The notes beneath the pieces were generated by a model that ran no database searches, had not been told where the DNA came from, and was given only the letters and a program-made list of their open reading frames with translations. Positions 33,456 through 45,879 of a DNA stretch of 64,000 nucleotides are shown in pieces. The position numbers were made by a program, and so were the translations under genes. Source of the DNA: Rheum nobile (taxonomy: Eukaryota > Streptophyta > Magnoliopsida > Caryophyllales > Polygonaceae); NCBI GenBank assembly GCA_027886185.1, contig WOAB01000719.1, forward strand, positions 682,001-746,000. Reading direction: 5' to 3'. Each line of letters begins with the position of its first letter. Positions within the stretch are counted from its first letter, which is position 1.

Positions 33456-36400
33456 GCTCAGGTAAAACGAGTCTTGTGGTAAAACGAGTGGACAAATCTA
33501 GGATGTTGGATGAGAGGTAATGGACGAATGGATTAATATGATATATAATAGGTAGGGTGTGGTTACATGCATAAGATCATGCTCAAATAAGGCAGTTATA
33601 GATATGGGGAAGATTTAATTATGCTTTTAATTTTTAAATGCTAAAAAAGGATTGAATATTGAAGAGAAAGAAACCAAATCAAATTACATTCCTTAAATCT
33701 CTCTTTAGAAGATTCGTCCATATCCTTCAACTCCTCCATAGCCGCATGTGAAAAACTGATCCAAAAGCTACATATTGATATTCATGTCTCTGTAAATGAT
33801 ATGTGCATCGTTGTATTTGTAACACCCCCAAATATATAACCTTGAAGGCATTACCGCCAGTGACCTTAGACGTTCTGTCCGATGTCACCCAAGGCTTTAC
33901 CAGTTGATATAAATCATCAAACAACAATTATTATACAAAATATCATAACCTTCGATTAAAATCATTATTTCGACATTACATCCATAATCCGAAATACAAC
34001 CAAAATACAAAATCAGGTTCATTACAGCGAAAGTCTTTAAGTATAAAATATAGTTAACACAGCGGAAGTCTTTTTAAATAAATAACACAAAAGTCTTGAT
34101 CAAACGATCAAACGCCAAGGATCTCAACCTGGATAAACTTGTCAAAAACTTGTCAAAAACACCGTTTGCCTTCATTGTCATTCTAGCCTTCACGGGATGA
34201 CAACTTATCTGATGTGCCGAATCGAACGGATGACACCAGCCAACCATGCAGAGAACAATTACTGTTGGTTAGTCTAATGAAAGACTAAGCAAGGGTACAA
34301 AGCAGAGTGGTTCGAAGTAGACGTATTAGGTTAGACTCATCGTCTCTCGAATAACAGTCGATAACGATAGTCAACCACCATACTCATACTAGAATACATG
34401 AAAAGACATGATCAAGAGAAGATTCTGGAGACCGAGTCTCACAGCAATCAATCCCAAAAGAAGACTCCAACGAAATGAGTCTTATCGGAAACATGACAAA
34501 TGTTGGGGAACATAAATAATCACACAAGCGTTCAAAAATGACTTGATGTTTCGGTTCACGACCAACCTCACCGCTCAAAGCGAATCCAGATTGAAAAGAG
34601 AACTTTACTCTGATCAAAGTCAAGACGAGCTTTCCTAGCTGCACTATTCTTAGCTGCACTACTCGCCCAAGGGTATATTAATCATATGCACTAAAGCACT
34701 TATCTCATTAAATTCCAAAACGCACAACACGTTATAAGCTTTTAGATTCTCTCATCCCTCAGGATAAAGAGATACCGTCGGGAACTAAATCCCTAAGGCG
34801 GAGTTGACTCGGAAACTAATCCCTAAAGTCGAATCGGGAACTAAATCCCAAACAATGGAATCGGGAACTAAATCCTTCAAAACGAAATCGAGAACTAAAT
34901 CCCTACAAGCGGCACCAGCTGTGTGCACAAACCCAGAGTAAGGAGGATGGTAGGAACTAAATCCTAACCACCAGGTTATCAAGAAACGACTAGCACTCGC
35001 AATGAGATACACAATAGCGTTCCTACGAATACTCGTACTAACTAAACAGTTCAGCACAGTAATAATCCACATCAAAGCCATCATGGCCAATAACAGATAA
35101 AATAGCGTTATTCTAACGATATACAACCTATCATAATATCTGTAATTAATCACATATAAATATATATAATAGCGTTGTTCTAACAGATATACAACCTATT
35201 ATAATATCTCCTTTTTAATCATATCATTTAACAAAACTGTTCCTAACGCAAACAGTAAATCATCCCAAATTAATTAACAACTAAACAATTGATAATTAAT
35301 GGAAATATGGAATGATGAGCAAGAGCGAACCGCCACTTGCCTTAGATCCGCAGAAGCTTAAAGACGACGATGGGATTTCCGGGCTCGAAACAGGGACAGA
35401 TCTGGCAACACAGCTTCCTTCGGATCGACCCATAAAGAAATCCTAAGTTAGATTCGACAAACACGAGTACGAATCTAAAGAATAACGAAAGGAATCGAAA
35501 GGAACGAAGCCCAATCGAAAGCCACAGAAGCCAAGGCCGAAACAAGCCAAAAGCTTCTGGGCGGCGGTCGCCGCTGTTCGTGGCGGCGGTCGCCGCTACG
35601 AACACTAGAAAATTTACGAGAGCAAAACTCACCGCCGTCAATTGTTTTGTTTCTCCTTTGCATTGCTTTGGATTCTAAGCTTCTAAGGGCTTCCAAAGCT
35701 TCACTTTCCAACCACCCAGCAACACCAACGAAGCTCAGACGAGAGCTCGAAAAATCCGGCGAGAAGCTCGAAACTCCGGCGAGACGATTTGGGAGAGATT
35801 AGAGCTCGGTTTTGTGCCCAATCTGATCCCAAACCCTTCCCCTTTTATAGCCAAAGTCAGGGGACAAGAAATGGGCAAGCCATGCAACGTGGAGGGCCAA
35901 GATCGAGTCGTCCCCCGGTCGTCGGCAAGCCCCTGCAACTAGCCCTGCAACAGTGGCGGCGGTCGCCACGACCGGCAAGATGTCGCCGCCCTTATGGGTC
36001 TATGGCAGCGGTCGCCGCATTCCTAGGCCACTTGGCAAATTGGCCAGTTGAGGATGATGATGATGTCGGCTAGTTGGCGGCGGTCGCCGCTTGCCTTACG
36101 GCGGTCGCCGCCAAAGCCATTTTTCTTCCGTTGTAACTTGGAACAACTTGGCCTTAGCCCGGGATAAAAATAATCGTACACGAACGAGTATTAAGTCCCA
36201 AAATACGTCGAAATGTATTTTATTTCACTTATAAAAATTATTACAGAGATCAAACATATTACCGAATGTCCGACTTCTCTGAATTAATTCGACTTGTAGT
36301 ACGTGAGTTGGAAAAATTCCAAAATATCCTTATAAAATGAGGGATATTACAGTATTTGATATGCATGTCTCTAGTATTGATATTCATGCATACACGGTGT

Positions 36401-36920
36401 ATTAGTCATGAATATCGTTTATGTAATTTTGAATATTTGTTATTCGTTATCATGTTCAGTCGTATACATACTGATATTCATAAACTCTGAATAGATATGC
36501 ACTATGTGGTAGTTGATATTCCAATTTAAAATATTTGTATTCAAGTATATCACATTCACGACCAAAGAAATGCATATATACACTGCATATATTCTGCATA
36601 TCAATATATGGAAAATGCATATCTCATCCACACAAATGAATATCATATTCACGGCCAAGGAAATAATCCATAATTACAAATTGCATATCCAAGTATATTC
36701 TACATATCACTATATGGAAAATGCATATCTCATCCATACAAATGAATATCACATTCATGACCAAAGAAATAATTTATAATTACAAATTTCATATCATACA
36801 AGTATATCTGAATAACAATATTGTTAACATGAATATCATAACGCCCAACGTCACCACTGCAGGAGTTCTCAAGCAGTCCGTCGCCGACTGGCATTTCCAT
36901 GTCCACACCACCCCTCTCCA
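33456..36920 (-). mobile_element. TIR element family, copy 2, truncated, split by a solo LTR
   Basis: It starts at the terminal repeat GCTCAGGTAAAACGAGTC, almost touching the same end of copy 1 (head to head). It matches copy 3 through to the ATGCATATC region, with a solo LTR at 33818-36351, then the captured gene start on the minus strand (36839-36920). It is cut at CCACGT where it joins the next LTR; the microsatellite and second terminal repeat are lost. Confidence 0.7.
33818..36351 (-). mobile_element. Solo LTR, Tekay-like
   Basis: Bounded by TGTAACACCCCC and GATATTACA with the 5-bp duplication GTATT (33813-33817, 36352-36356). The uninterrupted site is preserved in copy 3 near 49920, which proves the insertion. 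TATAAAA on the minus strand is at 35843-35849, with GGCGGTCGCCGC palindromes on both sides (35559-35600; 35955-36110). No internal retroelement sequence remains, so it arose by LTR-LTR recombination. Confidence 0.92.
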
Positions 36921-38842
36921 CGTTTCGTAACTCCGCCGTTGAGGGAGGTGAGTCGATTCGTGTGGCCGGCGTTAAGCTTCGTCCTACCCTATAAATAGGG
37001 GTCTTCAGCGGAGGAGAGTAGTATCCAGCATCTCGATCTCTCTCTTTCTCTCGTTTTCAAGTTCGCTGGAGTTCGTGAGTTCGTCGAAGTGTCTCGCCGG
37101 AGTTGTTGGTGGTCACCGTGGTGCCTTGGGAGCTTGGAGTGGTGGCGTTTCAAGGAGGAGAGGCTACCATCGTCGTCTTCGTCGGCGGTGAGCCTCGAAT
37201 CATTTTTAGCGTCGCATCGGGAGGAAGGACCGCGACCACGGCTATGAACACCGCGACTGCGGCCCTGCCCAGGAAACCGCAACCGCGGGTGTATATACCG
37301 CGACCGCGGCTTTTCCAAGCAAAGCCACGATCGCGGCCATACCCGTCGTGGCTGCGGCTTAGTCCATTTCCCCCGTTTTTGTTTAGGTTGTTGTGCCATA
37401 TCTAATTTAGATATTTGTGCCTCGTTTCACATGCATCGTCGGAATGGACCTTGGAACATCGGTGGGCTTCGACAGGAATTCCAGTAGGTTGTTGAGCTCG
37501 TGTCCAGTATTCCCGACCCGCAAATCTTCGTTCGTCTAATTAAGGCAAGTGGCGGTTCGCTCTTGCTTAATCATTCCATATTTCTTTTAGTTATCAATTA
37601 TTTTGATTGTTAATTAAATTGGAATGAAATGTTGTTTTCGTTTGGAAACAGATTTTATAAATGATGTGATTAAAATATGATATTATAATAGGTTGTATAT
37701 ATTGCTAGAAACAACGCTATTATACTTGTTAAATACCGTGATGGTATTGGTGTGGATTTATGTGTGAACTTAAATGTGTAGTTAGAACGAGTATTCGTAG
37801 AAACGCTATGTACCTTGCGAGGTCTAGTCGTTTCTTTATAACTTGGTGCTTAGGATGATTTTGCCCTAACATTTTCCTGGTCATGACCTACCCCTATCCG
37901 AGTATAGGTGGTGGTGCACACAGCTGGTGCCAAACATTCGAGAAATGTTCCCAAGATATGTCTCGTATCGAGATGATATATATATATTATAAAAGCTTTA
38001 AATGTGAATATACATTTTGGAATTAAATAAGATAAGTGTGGTTATGCACATAATTAATATACCCTCGGGCGAGGAGTGCAACGTGGAAATCGCCCGGACT
38101 TCGGTTAGAGTAAGTCTTCTTTTCAATCTGGATTCGCATTACGCGGTGAGGTTGGTCGTTGACCTAAATGATCAAGTCGTTTTTAACGCTTGTGTGAAAA
38201 CTACAACATTCCCAAACATTTGTCATATTTTCCCATAAGACTCAATCCTTTGGAGTCTTCTTTTCAGTGCACGTCTAATTTTAATCATTCTGTGAAAGTT
38301 CCGGATTATGTATCGTTCCTTCAGTTGTTATTCGAGGGACAATGATAGTAAACGGTTACGATCATTAGAACCATTCTGTTTTCACCCTTGCATAGTCTTT
38401 CATTAGACTAACCAACCAGTTATTTTCCCTTGTATGGTTGGCTGGTGTCATCCGTCTCATACGGCACATCAGTGGTTGGTCCCCGAAGTCTTGAAGTAAC
38501 CAATTGAAGAGAGGCTTGCAGTTGAATATTTAAGCGTCAGTGTTTTAAGGATGTTAAGTATTATTTCAATATAGTCTTATAAACAAGTCTTGTAATAGGG
38601 TTTATTATAAAAGTCTTCCGCTGTAAATTCACTCTGTTGTAAAATCGTCGTTCTCATTTAAAGAGAGATCTGTAAATAAAAGGTTGAGTTTCCTTATAAA
38701 ATGTCTTCCGCAGTAGAATCTTTCGTTATTTAATTTACTTATTTAAGCTCAATTGTTCCGATTAAAGCCTAGGGTGACTTGGGACTGTAATGTATGAGGT
38801 CACTGGCGTGTGGCACTATCGACATAAGTCGGGGGTGTTACA
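36921..38842 (+). repeat. 5' LTR of the TR-GAG element, 5'-truncated
   Basis: TATAAATA at 36990-36997, then a CT-rich transcript start region, then an array of CCGCGACCGCGG-like palindromes (37228-37345). It ends GGGGGTGTTACA. It aligns with the 3' LTR from 43633 onward. Confidence 0.9.
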
Positions 38843-38846
38843 ATTA

Positions 38847-38858
38847 TGGTATCAGAGC
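38847..38858 (+). promoter_or_regulatory. Primer binding site (initiator Met tRNA)
   Basis: TGGTATCAGAGC, an exact match to the canonical plant initiator-Met site, four bases after the LTR end. Confidence 0.93.
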
Positions 38859-39536
38859 AATGGTTTTAAAATTCTTGGCCTATTGTTAGGTTTGAGAATT
38901 TTCAAAAATTAATTTCGAAACTATTTTCAACCTATTTTCCATTAAAAAAAGAATTTTAAGAGTTTAAATGTTAAATTTAAAAGTTTTATTATTTATTGGA
39001 ATTTAATTTAAAATAATGGTTTAGCTATTTGAACTTCAAAAGTTATTTATAGTTGATTTATAAATGGTGTGTTATAAGCAATCAAATTTAAGTTTATGAT
39101 TATAACTTTAAAAGTGGGATTTTTTTATCTTAGTAAGAGTTTTTGTGATAATAGTGTCATTAGTGTGAGAAACTAGATTTATAAATAATTATTTTATTAA
39201 GTTAAATATATAAGGTTTAAAAGTATAAAGTAGAAAGTTTGAAAGTATAAGGTTTAATAATAAGTGGTTTTCAAACTTCTGCAAGCTTCGAGTTGTTACT
39301 TATTCCCTTGATCCATTCTTAGGGATAGTGTCTCTCCTTAGGATTAATGTCATTTAAAAGTTGACATTTCTCCTAGTGCATCCATTCTCAAGTAAAGGGA
39401 AGAAGATCGTATTGCGGTTAATGGTAGAGGGTCAGTCAGACTGATATAAAGTTATTAGTTTGGACCCTTATAATTCATATCATAACGTAATTGACTAAGT
39501 GTCATGTTCGAGTCGGAAAAGTTCTAAACTGACGTT
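38859..39536 (+). other. Untranslated leader of the TR-GAG element
   Basis: AT-rich, no open frame of note. The pre-gag ORF seen in the Tekay-type element is absent here. Confidence 0.6.
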
Positions 39537-40836
39537 ATGGTTCATCAACAGATGGTGAACACAAGAAACACAATCCGTGCCGGAGTTGGGCCAAGTAACA
39601 ACCCAAGGCTGAATCTGAGGAACGCCGCTAATCCAGGGGAAGAGAACGAGTATGTCTCTCACAACAACCCCGTAGACAATGGTCAAGTGCGGGCTAATCC
39701 TCAAGTGGTATTTGACGCTGCGGCTATAGAGGCTATTCGGGGGATCGTCATGCAAGTGGTCACCGATATAATGTGGCCAATTGCACCATAGGCACAAGGT
39801 GTGCCGGTTCCTCAGGTTATTCATGAATTTGAGGAGCCAGTGGATCTGGTACCTCAGGTCGATGCCGTCAGGAACAGAGGGAATTACGGTTGAGCCTTGA
39901 AGGTTGTGAGCTCAATGAGGCCTGACAGTTATGACGGTACCGGAGAACCAGTCAGAGTGGCGTATTGGTTCTCGCACATGGAACGGTTGTTCAGGAACGT
40001 GGATTGCACTGAGGCTGAGAAAGTGCACATCGCCTCCCTCCAACTTAAGGATGTGGCTGACCGTTTCTTTTCCCGTGCTATGAGGGAGGAGAAGCATAAG
40101 GAGTTTCGTTATCCTAAGACCGATGGGTTGAAGGTGACTGAGCTTGCAGCTAAGTTCAATCATTTGTTGCAATATGCTGGACCAGAAGTGCCGAGTGAAG
40201 AGCAAAAGATCTGGTACTTCCAGGGATGGATGAATCCAGAAATCAAACCTCTGATGGTGCATCACGGTTGTTCTACGCTAGAGCAATATGTGGATGCGGC
40301 CTACAAAATAGAGGCCACACTCGAAGAATCCGCCCGAAAGCGGGAGAAGCAGATTAAAGGAAAGGGTGGGCAACAGGATTGCCAGGTCGGTACATTCAAG
40401 CGATCGACATCGCCCACCAGGTTTGAGAAGTCTGGTCGCGCTAAGACCGAAACGACTCAGTCTGACTCCGCCAGAGGCTCAGGTTGGAGTAGCGGAGTGA
40501 TTCAATGCCACAACTTGGAGTAGCGGAGTGATTCAATGCCACAATTGTGGTGAGGCTGGGCATAAAAGTTTTAACTGCCAAAAGGAGAAGAGGGTATGTT
40601 ATAATTGTGGGAGGGAAGGCCACATGAAATCATACTGTAGGCAGAAGGGTCAAGGACCAACACAGTCTTACCAAGCCTCAAATGTTGGCAATGGGCATAA
40701 CCCAAAGCCAGGGATGTCCGCTCCGGAGCAATCTATTGCTCGTAATAAAGGCAAGGCGCCTATGGAGTCTTCGGGTCAGGGGCAACGACTCTTTGTGATT
40801 CGTCACTCCAATGAGAATGAGACCCTGAATGAGTAA
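39537..40836 (+). pseudogene. gag of the TR-GAG element, decayed
   Basis: It starts MVHQQMVNTRNTIRAGVG and carries HMERLFRNVDCTEAEKVH and two zinc knuckles (CHNCGEAGHKSFNC, CYNCGREGHMKSYC). Defects are a TAG at 39789-39791 (same place as in the Tekay-type element), a TGA at about 39893 (Arg codon in the relative), an in-frame loss of roughly 29 residues after SLQLKD, and a 31-bp tandem duplication at 40484-40545 just before the first zinc knuckle that shifts the frame. It ends at 40836 without protease. Confidence 0.88.
40484..40545 (+). repeat. 31-bp tandem duplication in gag
   Basis: Two adjacent copies of TTGGAGTAGCGGAGTGATTC followed by AATGCCACAA(C/T), differing at the last base. Thirty-one is not a multiple of three, so it breaks the frame. 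Confidence 0.95.
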
Positions 40837-43280
40837 TTGTAATTTTTGTCGAGTTTTCTTTAAGAATATGGAGCGACGACTTGTGTCGATAGTCTCCATA
40901 GTTTAGTAATCTGTCTGTTGGACTTTTTGTCAGTTGTTTTAATGTAATGTTTCGAATAATAAAGAAGTGTTTCCTTGTTTCGGAAATTACTAAATTCGTT
41001 ACTATTGCAAATTGTTCGCTCATACGAGACTCCGTGAGTGCCAAAAATAGTATATGTCACGTGTGGATAAGGGCTGTCAGGACTCATAAAGGAGGGGTAA
41101 CGTATGGAGCCTAGGTGTTTGTCTCCTACGTGGTTAACACTAGGGTCGACTCTATTACTTAATTCCTAGACCCATTCTTAGGAATCTCGCGTTATTCTTG
41201 GAGTGATGTCACATCGGTATGACATTAATTGCTCCCTCAGTTGAGCTGATGAGCGTGATCATGTAAGTTGAGTTTTACCAAAATTCCTTCATTCGAAGGA
41301 AACAAATGTGTGTGGTTAATGCTCTATGGGATTAAGAATTATTTCTCATATGTGTACCCTGAACATTTGTTCTGGTAAAAGTATATGAGAGTGAACCATA
41401 TGAAGTCCAGAATGCCTAGTTGTGAGGTCATTCTGTAGGCATTTATGTGGATAGATTGCTGAGAAGAGAATAAATGTATAAGAGAGATAGTTCATAAGGA
41501 ATTCGTCTTCTCTAACAAGACCGTACTCTATTACGATCTTGAGTAAAACTTTAGAACCCAAGGATTAAGGTTATGGAGTTTGTAAGTGAGTGTGCTCATT
41601 GTGGGCCCAGTGGTTTAAGCTTCGAAAAGGCTAAGGGTGTGAAGTCATAAGTATTATCTTGGAAGATTTATCTGAGGTTTCGTTATGAGGTTTTCTTAAG
41701 GGAAACGATATAAGGATAGGAGGAGTATTAGGACGATCACGTATTGGATGAATATTGAGTTCCGATAAAGCAAAAGGTCGCTTGATTTGGGATAATAAAT
41801 CGTATGAGGACGATTAAGTGTTTAAGGATTTATGGGTGAATAACAACTCAGTTGGTAAAGGTTGTTCTAATTTATAAGGATTTAGAGTACGTGATAACTT
41901 AAATGGATGGAATTTTGTCTACAGGATTGGATGAAAAGTGATCTATGTCTATTAAGGCGATTTGATGTCACGTTTGGGGAAATAAAATGGACGATCACAA
42001 TTGTGCCAATTGATTTATCACGATCTTGTTTTGAGGACACTAAAGGTTTAAGTTAGAATTGGGCATTAGGGCCAAATTTAATTGGGCCAAATATTTTAAA
42101 TTGTAAGTTGTACCTTCAAGGAATATGGAGTTATGATATTTGGAGAGTTACAAGGTCCGATATGTGGATCTTAAGATAGTGTGACGGCTACAAGGCTGAT
42201 GATATGACACTTTTTGGGAAGGTTAAGTTGTGAAACGATTGTATTGGGAGAAAAGCTCACTTAAATTTAAAGGTTATGGTGTAGGGATAAGTTATTCGGA
42301 GGATATCGATAAACAAAAGGATGTGGCATGGGAAATTGTCTTATGTACGTTTAAGGAATAAGGTAACAAATGTTACTCGTATATACCCATTGAAGGATTA
42401 GGACATAAAGTGATTGATTTTGATGGCAAGGCATCGTTCATCAATATGATATTTTTGAGTAAATAGAGGAACCTTAAAGGTTTAAGTTGGAGGTTGAATA
42501 ATGAAATACGTTCAGTTAAGCTGGGAAGGATTTTTGGGTTAGAAATGGCGTAAGGAAACAAATTGGCTTGGAGATAAGTAATGGAATTGTGGGGTGTACC
42601 TTTAAAGGAATTAGAGAATGTAATGTCTCGAGGATTACTGAGATCTGATATTGGATTATATAGAGATAATGTACGAGCTTGAATTTGGTTATAAAGAGAA
42701 CAGTTGAAAGAGAAATGTGTGTTCTCATGTTGAAGGTATAGCAAGTATATTGCGAGGATTTTTGGAGACTATTATCCTAAGATAATTATGACCTTGTGAA
42801 TGTAGTCACGAGTTATTACAAGTGTCGCACATGGAGTTAAGATATGCGAGTTAGTGGCATGGTTGAGGAAACAGATCGTTCTCTCAGGAGCAAGTACAGG
42901 GATGAAATGATTAAGGATATTAAGTTCAGGTAGTGAGATTATGGTGAAACCGGTCCCTTTAGTTTAGGGATGTTAGTTTCGGGGTCGAAACTATTTTTAA
43001 GGGGGTAGTAATGTAATAATCCTCATGTTACCATATGGGTAATATGATAGAATGTATGTTTGGTGAAAGCAAGTTATAGAATTCCCTTAAGTTGTGAAGG
43101 GTCTAAATTATGGTTAACCTTACGTTCACTGTAATTTGAACCAACTTATAACTTTTAACTTAGAAAGGCTTGAACCAATTTACAAAGTGTTAAATGGGTT
43201 AGGCATGGTTAAACTTATAAGGTTGGGTAACTTAAAATGAGGTCGCTTCTCCGAGCTGTTATCGGCCAAGTTTTGGGGTC
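40837..43280 (+). other. Non-coding interior of the TR-GAG element
   Basis: About 2.4 kb with no open frame and no recognisable protease, RT or integrase motif. AATAAAG-type signals occur soon after gag (~40958). The region is rich in AAGGTT/GGATTAAG words. This is the expected place for pol, which is absent. Confidence 0.65.
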
Positions 43281-43305
43281 GAAACTTCTTTTAAGAGGGT
43301 AGTAT
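42974..43305 (+). promoter_or_regulatory. Duplicated polypurine tract / LTR edge
   Basis: Two similar blocks, GGGGTCGAAACTATTTTTAA then GGGGGTAGTAATGTAATAAT (42981-43020), and GGGGTCGAAACTTCTTTTAA then GAGGGTAGTATTGTAATAAC (~43275-43313), lie about 294 bp apart. Either TGTAATAA could be the LTR start; the second is used here because TAACCC follows. Confidence 0.6.
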
Positions 43306-44521
43306 TGTAATAACCCTAAAAAGTCTCAAACTGTCGTTTTGTATGAAAGACATGTTGGACAATTTCTGTAATCTCAGTGAGATCTTTTGAACGTATTAAT
43401 ATACGTTTAAGGTGTATGGGGTCTTAGACTATTTTTAGATATGCTAAAAATAGGACCTAGCCAAGACCGCGAGAGGAAACCGCGGCCAAGAAGCCAGAGG
43501 CGCGAGCACGGGGTAACCGCGGGCGCGGTTTTGTCTGTGGACAACCGCGATCGCGGTTTTGAAACCGCGATTGTGGGTCTCTGTGGATCGTCTTCTTAGT
43601 CGTTCTTATCCGAGAACGTCGATTGGATTTTTCCCACGTTTCGTAACTCCGCCGTTGAGGGAGGTGAGTCGATTCGTGTGGCCGGCATTAAGCTTCGTCC
43701 TACCCTATAAATAGGGGTCTTTAGCGGAGGAGAGTAGCATCCAGCATCTCGATCTCTCTCTTTCTCTCGTTTTCAAGTTCACCGGAGTTCGTGAGTTCAT
43801 CGAAGTGTCTCGCCGGAGTTGTTGGTGGTCGCAGTGGTGGCTTGGGAGCTTGGAGTGGTGGCGTTGCAAGGAGGAGAGGCTACCATCGTCGTCTTCGTCG
43901 GCGGTGAGCCTCGAATCATTTTTAACGTCGCGTCGGGAAGAAGGACCGCGACCGCGGCTATGAACACCGCGACCGCGGCCTTGCCTAGGAAACCGCGACC
44001 GCGGGTGTATATACCGCGACTGCGGCTTTGCCCAGCAAAGCCACAATCGCGGCCATACCCGTCGTGGCCGTGGCTTAGTCCGTTTCCCCCGTTTTTGTTT
44101 AGGTTGTTGTGCCATATCTAATTTAGATATTTGTGCCTCATTTCGCGTGCATCGTCGGAATGGACCTTGGAAAATCGATGGGCTTCGACGGGATTTCCAG
44201 TAGGCTGTTGAGCTCGTGTCCAGTATTCCCGACCCGTAAATCTTCGTTCGTCTAATTAAGGCAAGTGGCGGTTCGCTCTTGCTTAATCATTCCATATTTC
44301 CTTTAGTTATCAATTATTTTGATTGTTAATTAAATTGGAATGAAATGTTGTTTTTGTTTGGGAACAGATTTTATAAATGATATGATTAAAATATGATATT
44401 ATAATAGGTTGTATATATTGCTAGAAACAACGCTATTATACTTGTTAAATACCCTGATGGTATTGGTGTGGATTTATGTGTGAACTTAAATGTGTAGTTA
44501 GAACGAGTATTCGTAGGAACG

Positions 44522-45879
44522 TGATAGGCGTTGTCGAGGCGCCTAAACAAAATATTCCTAACCAAACCTAAACAAGTAGCAAAGGCAAGCAAGGGTCGAA
44601 TCCCACATGGAGGAAGTAATCTTTCTAAGTGCACAAGTGTATGTCAAAAGTAACAAAGGGGGGTTTTGGTTGGTTTGATTCAAAGTAAATAACAAAGTAA
44701 AGTAAAACAAAGCAAAGATGTAATCAATTTGGGAAAAGTACTTAGCCAGACAAATATCCACCATTCATGAGATTGGTTGATCCTAGATTCTCTCTAATTC
44801 CTTCCTATGAATGTTCCTATTCCTTTTCATAAGTTATAAACTGGACAAACAGACCCTGAGAATACTAACTATTAAATAACTATGAAAACATCACGCGTCA
44901 ATTCAATAGCAGCAATGAGCACAGGAATTTCGATAGATATATGCAAGAGTAACAAAGAGTCATACTATTGCATGCAATTAATTCTCCCTACAATAAACTA
45001 GTCTCAAACAGTTCTTATAATATTGCAGTTGCTACACATGAATTAGGTAACTCAAACAATAATTACCAAACCCTAGCAATAGACAATTACCAATAACAAC
45101 TAGTTGCATCCAACAAGCGAAATCAGTAATAATCAATGGGATGAAGCACAAGAGAACTCAATACATTCAAAGGAAAAGAAATAGAATTAGAATCTCACAA
45201 CCGTATATCAAATGAAGGCTTCAACCGTCGGACTAAGCAAAAGTGCTTAGTTCTTCATAGTTCAAAGGAAAAACGATACTGAATGTAAAATTTGATGTAA
45301 CGTGATCCTCAACAATGAAAGGCAAACTAGGTTAAATAACCTAACTCTAAAACTAATGCTAAAAGATAACGAAACAAATCCTAAAAGGAAAATAATATAA
45401 AGTATCGAAATAATAATAGTAAAATAAAGTCAGAAAAAGTAACTAAAGCAACGTCGGACGAAGAAACGCGGGGACGCTGCCGTGCCATTCCGCGATCACG
45501 GAAAGAATTCCGCGGTCGCGAAAATATCAAATCTGCTCTCGACCTGTCTCGCTGAAGGGATTTTCCGCGGTCGCGGAACATTTTCCGCGGTCGCAGAAAA
45601 TGGACTTTTCTGCTCCTTTCCTCTCGACTTTGCCGCGATCACTCTTCTTCCTCGCCCGCGGTCGCGGCGGCTTCCATAGACCCAACTGGGTCTATTCTTC
45701 GTCTTCTTGGGTGGCTTCCTTCTCTCTTCAATATATCTTCATTTAATCTCCTCCAACCCATCATATCCGCACTTCTACTTCTCAACTCCAATCTCTACAA
45801 TACGCTCTAAACATCTCCAAATGGTACCCAAAACACCGGTAACAACTCCTAGTTAAACCCTACAAAGTAGCGCTGATCA
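44522..45879 (-). mobile_element. Solo LTR of an unrelated gypsy-type family
   Basis: 1358 bp bounded by TGATAGGCG and CTGATCA with the 5-bp duplication GAACG (44517-44521, 45880-45884). On the minus strand it carries TGGGATTCGACCCTTGCTT, as in U5 regions of some plant gypsy elements, which sets the orientation. It contains its own CCGCGGTCGCGG palindrome array (45470-45672). Confidence 0.85.

Noticed and set aside
37103..37405. Open frame in the 5' LTR of the TR-GAG element (and its twin at 43819-44121)
   Set aside because: It spans the CG palindrome array; the bias comes from the array, the opposite strand is equally open, and no domain is visible.
38017..38238. 73-residue frame MELNKISVVMHI (also at 46094-46315)
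   Set aside because: Present in both LTRs as part of ordinary LTR sequence, with no conserved domain and AT-rich flanks.
44640..44760. tRNA-like word GGGTCGAATCCC near 44594
   Set aside because: No cloverleaf can be folded around it; it is the complement of a conserved gypsy U5 motif within the solo LTR.
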